In this document: piece by piece, positions 61,493-64,000 of the stretch
Position numbering within the stretch: position 1 is the stretch's first letter
Layout: every line of letters begins with the position of its first letter
Program-made: the position numbers and the translations under genes
Notes under the pieces: generated by a model
What the model was told of the DNA's origin: nothing
What the model saw: the letters and a program-made list of their open reading frames with translations, nothing else
The model's database searches: none
DNA from: Russula earlei
Taxonomy: Eukaryota > Basidiomycota > Agaricomycetes > Russulales > Russulaceae
Assembly (NCBI GenBank): GCA_025769875.1
Contig: JAGFNK010000068.1
Coordinates: 1 to 64,000, forward strand
Length of the DNA stretch: 64,000 nucleotides
Reading direction: 5' to 3'

Positions 61493-62385
61493 CTATTTGG
61501 CGGTCGGCTGCTGCGCAGCTCCGCTTTCTTTCAGTCGATCGGTGAGGGACGCGTCGGCGGCGTTTGCGGCAGGTATCTCGAGCTTACTGCTTCCTTCCCT
61601 CCGTACGTTTCTGGTCTCTCCCTTGAAGCCGATGTAGTATATTCGAGTACGCTCCTCACCCACGGCGTCGCTCTGCACATGGAAATCAGAACGGCAGATT
61701 ATATGCGACCGTAGCGATATCTCGGTTTACGCACGAAAAATAAGGAAAGGCTGTTGGTGCTCGCGAAGGCGGCCTGGCGGAGGGGGTACTCCGTGACGCT
61801 CGTCTCCCCCTCGAGCAGGGAGATGTCCAAAGAGGGCTGGACGTCTTCCGCCTCCGAAAAGTCGATGATGTTCGCGCGATTGGCGTAGATGCGCAGGCGC
61901 CGCGGAGTGGCAGCGCCCCTGCCTGTGCGAGCCGGTCGACACAACGCATATTCGGTCGAAGAAAAAAAGACGAGCGAAGGCGCACCAAGCTTTAGCAGCA
62001 CGGACTTTACTCGAACGTTCTGGGCGAACGGGACGTGTATTACCAGCTAGACCGGAAAAAAAAAAAGGGGGGGGGGGAAGGCGGATCAGCCAACGGTGGA
62101 GACATTTCGTGATATAAGTTTGTATCGGACTTGGTCATCGACGTTAGATTCTGCAAACTTTTCCGTGGACTCGCGCTCGTCCCAAGGCTTCACGGTCTCC
62201 TTCGCGTCCTCCGGAATTGTCAAGTTCAAACCGTGCACGCTTCCTCGAAAACCGACGTCAATCAGTCGATGAAAGGGACCGTGCGAGATGGGGCGTGCTC
62301 ACTTGTCCCGGTCGATCGCACTGTATAGGTTGTCTATATTGCTTCCCACTATCTGTGATGCATTGGAGTTTTCTTCCGGTTCCAT
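61493..62385 (-). CDS. PITH-domain protein (PITHD1 homologue)
   Basis: PITH proteins are small cytosolic proteins; the domain occurs alone or after thioredoxin (TXNL1) and binds the 26S proteasome in known cases. Five exons on the minus strand: 62385-62303, 62239-62131, 62046-61986, 61922-61735 and 61672-61493, exactly 206 residues, the usual size. Start MEPEENSNASQIVGSNIDNL; then VHGLNLTIPEDAKETVKPWD, LVIHVPFAQNVRVKSVLLKL, TPRRLRIYANRANIIDFSEA, QPSLDISLLEGETSVTEYPL and RIYYIGFKGETRNVRREGSS, the signature of the domain. The end SGAAQQPTAK is poorly conserved. All phases match, so the gene looks intact. An intron at about 62047-62130 contains a run of A then G (minus-strand T/C tract). The gene ends 50 bases from the tail of the membrane protein gene. 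Confidence 0.93.
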
Positions 62386-62511
62386 GATGGGCTTCTTGAA
62401 TGCCGTTGGTTTGGCAATCGGAAAGGGGTGCACGAGACTTGTCAACTCATTAAAATAAATATATAATAAATTAAAACGACCCGAAACATTTCTTTTTCTC
62501 ATCGACCGACG
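62386..62511. promoter_or_regulatory. Divergent promoter region of the PITH gene and mrps5
   Basis: 126 bases between two head-to-head start codons. An AT-rich run 'attaaaataaatatataata' lies at 62450-62469 and could serve as a TATA region in both directions. Confidence 0.55.
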
Positions 62512-63624
62512 ATGAACAGGTTGTTGACAAGAGAGTCAAGCCACTCTCGTGTCTTGGCAAGGTCAACCCGACATTTTCACAGGTCTCATGCCCGTCGCGT
62601 ACTCTTACGGGCCTACTCCGATGCCCCTTCCTCACAGGGGCCTCCCCAGACTCCCGCCGAGGGTGCCCCGACATCGGCACCTACCAACGACGGGACCTCC
62701 GTGACACCACCACGGCGGTCGAAAAGGCGCAAACGTGCGCCCTCCGAAATGTTCCGCGATCTCCTCCTTCCGGACATCTCCAAACCTAACCCTCTCCTCG
62801 ACCTCGCGGACCAGAGGACCATCCCCCCGTCGAAACGTTCCCCGTTCGCGTCCCGCGTGATCGTCCGCAACGACCCGTCCCTGTTCACCCCCGACGCAAT
62901 GGCCGAGTGGAAAAGGGGAGGCGGGGCGGCGACGCGGGGGGGGACGGGAACGGAAGGAGGGTCGTCGGAGGAGAAGGTAGAGGTAGAGGAGGAGGAAGAG
63001 GAAGAGTCGCCGGAGAGGGAAGACGGGGACGACGAGCACGCGCCCGTCCTTCCGCTCGGCCGGGAGGAGCGCGAGAGGCTCCACCGTTTCCCCCTCATCA
63101 TGCGGCGCGTGACGCAGCAGACGGGGAAGGGGAAGATACACCGGCGCGGCGTGCTCGTCGTCGTCGGCAACGGCGACGGGCTCGTGGGCTACGGGGAGGC
63201 GAAGCACGACGACGGCGCGCGCGCGGCGAACCGGGCCTTCGCGATGGCGGTGCGGAACATGGACTCCGTCGACCGGTTCGAGGGGCGGACGATATGGACG
63301 GAGATGTCGAGCAAGCTCGGCGCGACGCGCATCATCCTGCGCCCGCGGCCCGTCGGGTTCGGCCTGCACTGCAACCCTAACGTCCACCAGGTCCTGAAGG
63401 CTGCCGGGATCAAGGACATATCCGCCAAAGTCTGGGGCTCTCGCAATCCCCTCAACGTCATAAAGCTGCTGTTCCGCATGCTCCACGCGGGCAATGCGCC
63501 GCTCGCCATGGGTGACGGCATTGGAGGGCCTGGGCGTAAACTCGACAAGGGTTCGGGCGTCCGTGGGAAGCAGGAGATCGAGCGTGAACGGGGCAGGAAG
63601 CTCCTTATCCTAAGGACTCGATGA
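62512..63624 (+). CDS. mrps5: Mitochondrial small-subunit ribosomal protein uS5m
   Basis: Component of the mitochondrial 37S subunit near the mRNA entry and decoding site. A single exon of 370 residues. The start MNRLLTRESSHSRVLARSTR opens an Arg/Ser/His-rich mitochondrial presequence; a variable linker with a long acidic run (about residues 155-175) follows. The S5 N-domain (about 200-270) shows RRVTQQTGKGKIHRRGVLVV, GNGDGLVGYGEAKHDDGARA and ANRAFAMAVRNM. The C-domain shows GFGLHCNPNVHQVLKAAGIK and DISAKVWGSRNPLNVIKLLF. High GC and strong codon preference explain the long shadow frames on the other strand. Apparently intact. Confidence 0.94.
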   Translation: MNRLLTRESSHSRVLARSTRHFHRSHARRVLLRAYSDAPSSQGPPQTPAEGAPTSAPTNDGTSVTPPRRSKRRKRAPSEMFRDLLLPDISKPNPLLDLADQRTIPPSKRSPFASRVIVRNDPSLFTPDAMAEWKRGGGAATRGGTGTEGGSSEEKVEVEEEEEEESPEREDGDDEHAPVLPLGREERERLHRFPLIMRRVTQQTGKGKIHRRGVLVVVGNGDGLVGYGEAKHDDGARAANRAFAMAVRNMDSVDRFEGRTIWTEMSSKLGATRIILRPRPVGFGLHCNPNVHQVLKAAGIKDISAKVWGSRNPLNVIKLLFRMLHAGNAPLAMGDGIGGPGRKLDKGSGVRGKQEIERERGRKLLILRTR

Positions 63625-64000
63625 TCGAATCCATCTGGGCATGTTTTTCGCCTTTGTGCCTTATCACATCCTACTCTTCACCTGCTGCCGTCCGTAAAGG
63701 TCGGACGTCCAGGGTAGAATGCATTCCCCGTGCTTGTCATAAAACAATGATGATACATAATACATAGATGGCTTGGGAGGTTTGTTTTCTATCGTGATGC
63801 GATGTTGAGAGGGAAAGAAGAAAAAAAAAAAAAATATGAAGACAAAATGATTCAGTGGTCTGTGGATATAAAAAAGTTGTTGCTCGAGGGAGGGGTTGGC
63901 ACATGATTAAGGACGAAAGCCGAATTGATAAATAGGGTGTTGAATAACGAGTTGCACGCGCGGCGATCTACGCTGCGGGGGCGGCGAAAAGTTTGCTCGA
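63625..64000. other. Downstream region of mrps5
   Basis: 376 bases to the window edge with an A-rich run near 63820 and no open frame worth noting. It must contain the mrps5 3' end; a possible convergent gene may start beyond the edge. Confidence 0.4.

Noticed and set aside
62632..63486. 284-codon frame opposite mrps5 and further frames in 62907-63380
   Set aside because: Shadows of a GC-rich conserved gene; the uS5 motifs are on the plus strand.

Overview
The window looks like genomic DNA of a filamentous basidiomycete, most likely an Agaricomycete. Host genes are cut by many introns of about 50 bases (GT..AG, once apparently GC..AG). The proteins have fungal relatives (Sec24, Atp10, histone H2A, PITH protein, ELYS-type nucleoporin, mitochondrial uS5), and the repeats are typical of basidiomycetes: Helitron, chromodomain Ty3/gypsy, Ty1/copia, DUF6532-like debris. 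No sequence search was possible, so families are named from motifs read by eye.

Layout. 1-10.6 kb is a nest of long terminal repeats (LTRs), one of which is split by an 8.2 kb Helitron with a Rep-helicase gene. 10.6-13.2 kb holds a decayed DUF6532-like gene split by a solo gypsy LTR. 13.9-16.0 kb is an amino acid permease (minus strand). 16.9-20.1 kb is a 3.2 kb element with 348-base terminal inverted repeats and no transposase. 20.4-25.5 kb is a degraded stretch with gene fragments, a broken tetratricopeptide (TPR) gene, repeated intron-like modules and an F-box gene with one internal stop. 26.2-26.5 kb has a small secreted protein. 27.6-28.5 kb is a MITE-like element. 28.6-45.2 kb is one Ty1/copia element on the minus strand, opened by a complete 8.6 kb Ty3/gypsy element and three solo LTRs, each with a perfect 5-base target duplication, plus one further LTR-like repeat. 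45.2-47.8 kb has an orphan gag and another solo LTR.

From 48.6 kb onward the window is compact host sequence: histone H2A (-), atp10 (+), a major facilitator transporter (-), sec24 (+), an ELYS-domain protein (+), a multi-pass membrane protein (+), a PITH-domain protein (-) and mitochondrial ribosomal protein uS5 (+). Three pairs are head to head over about 120-300 bases and may share promoters.

Best leads: an intact 571-codon accessory ORF with a zinc knuckle downstream of the dead pol of the gypsy element; the two gypsy LTRs, which differ only at CpG positions; a Helitron loaded with 2.9 kb of gene-like modules that recur elsewhere in the window; and a WW domain on Sec24 whose coding sequence crosses a GC-AG intron. 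Single-base breaks in otherwise conserved genes, including sec24, mean that some pseudogene calls could be sequence errors.
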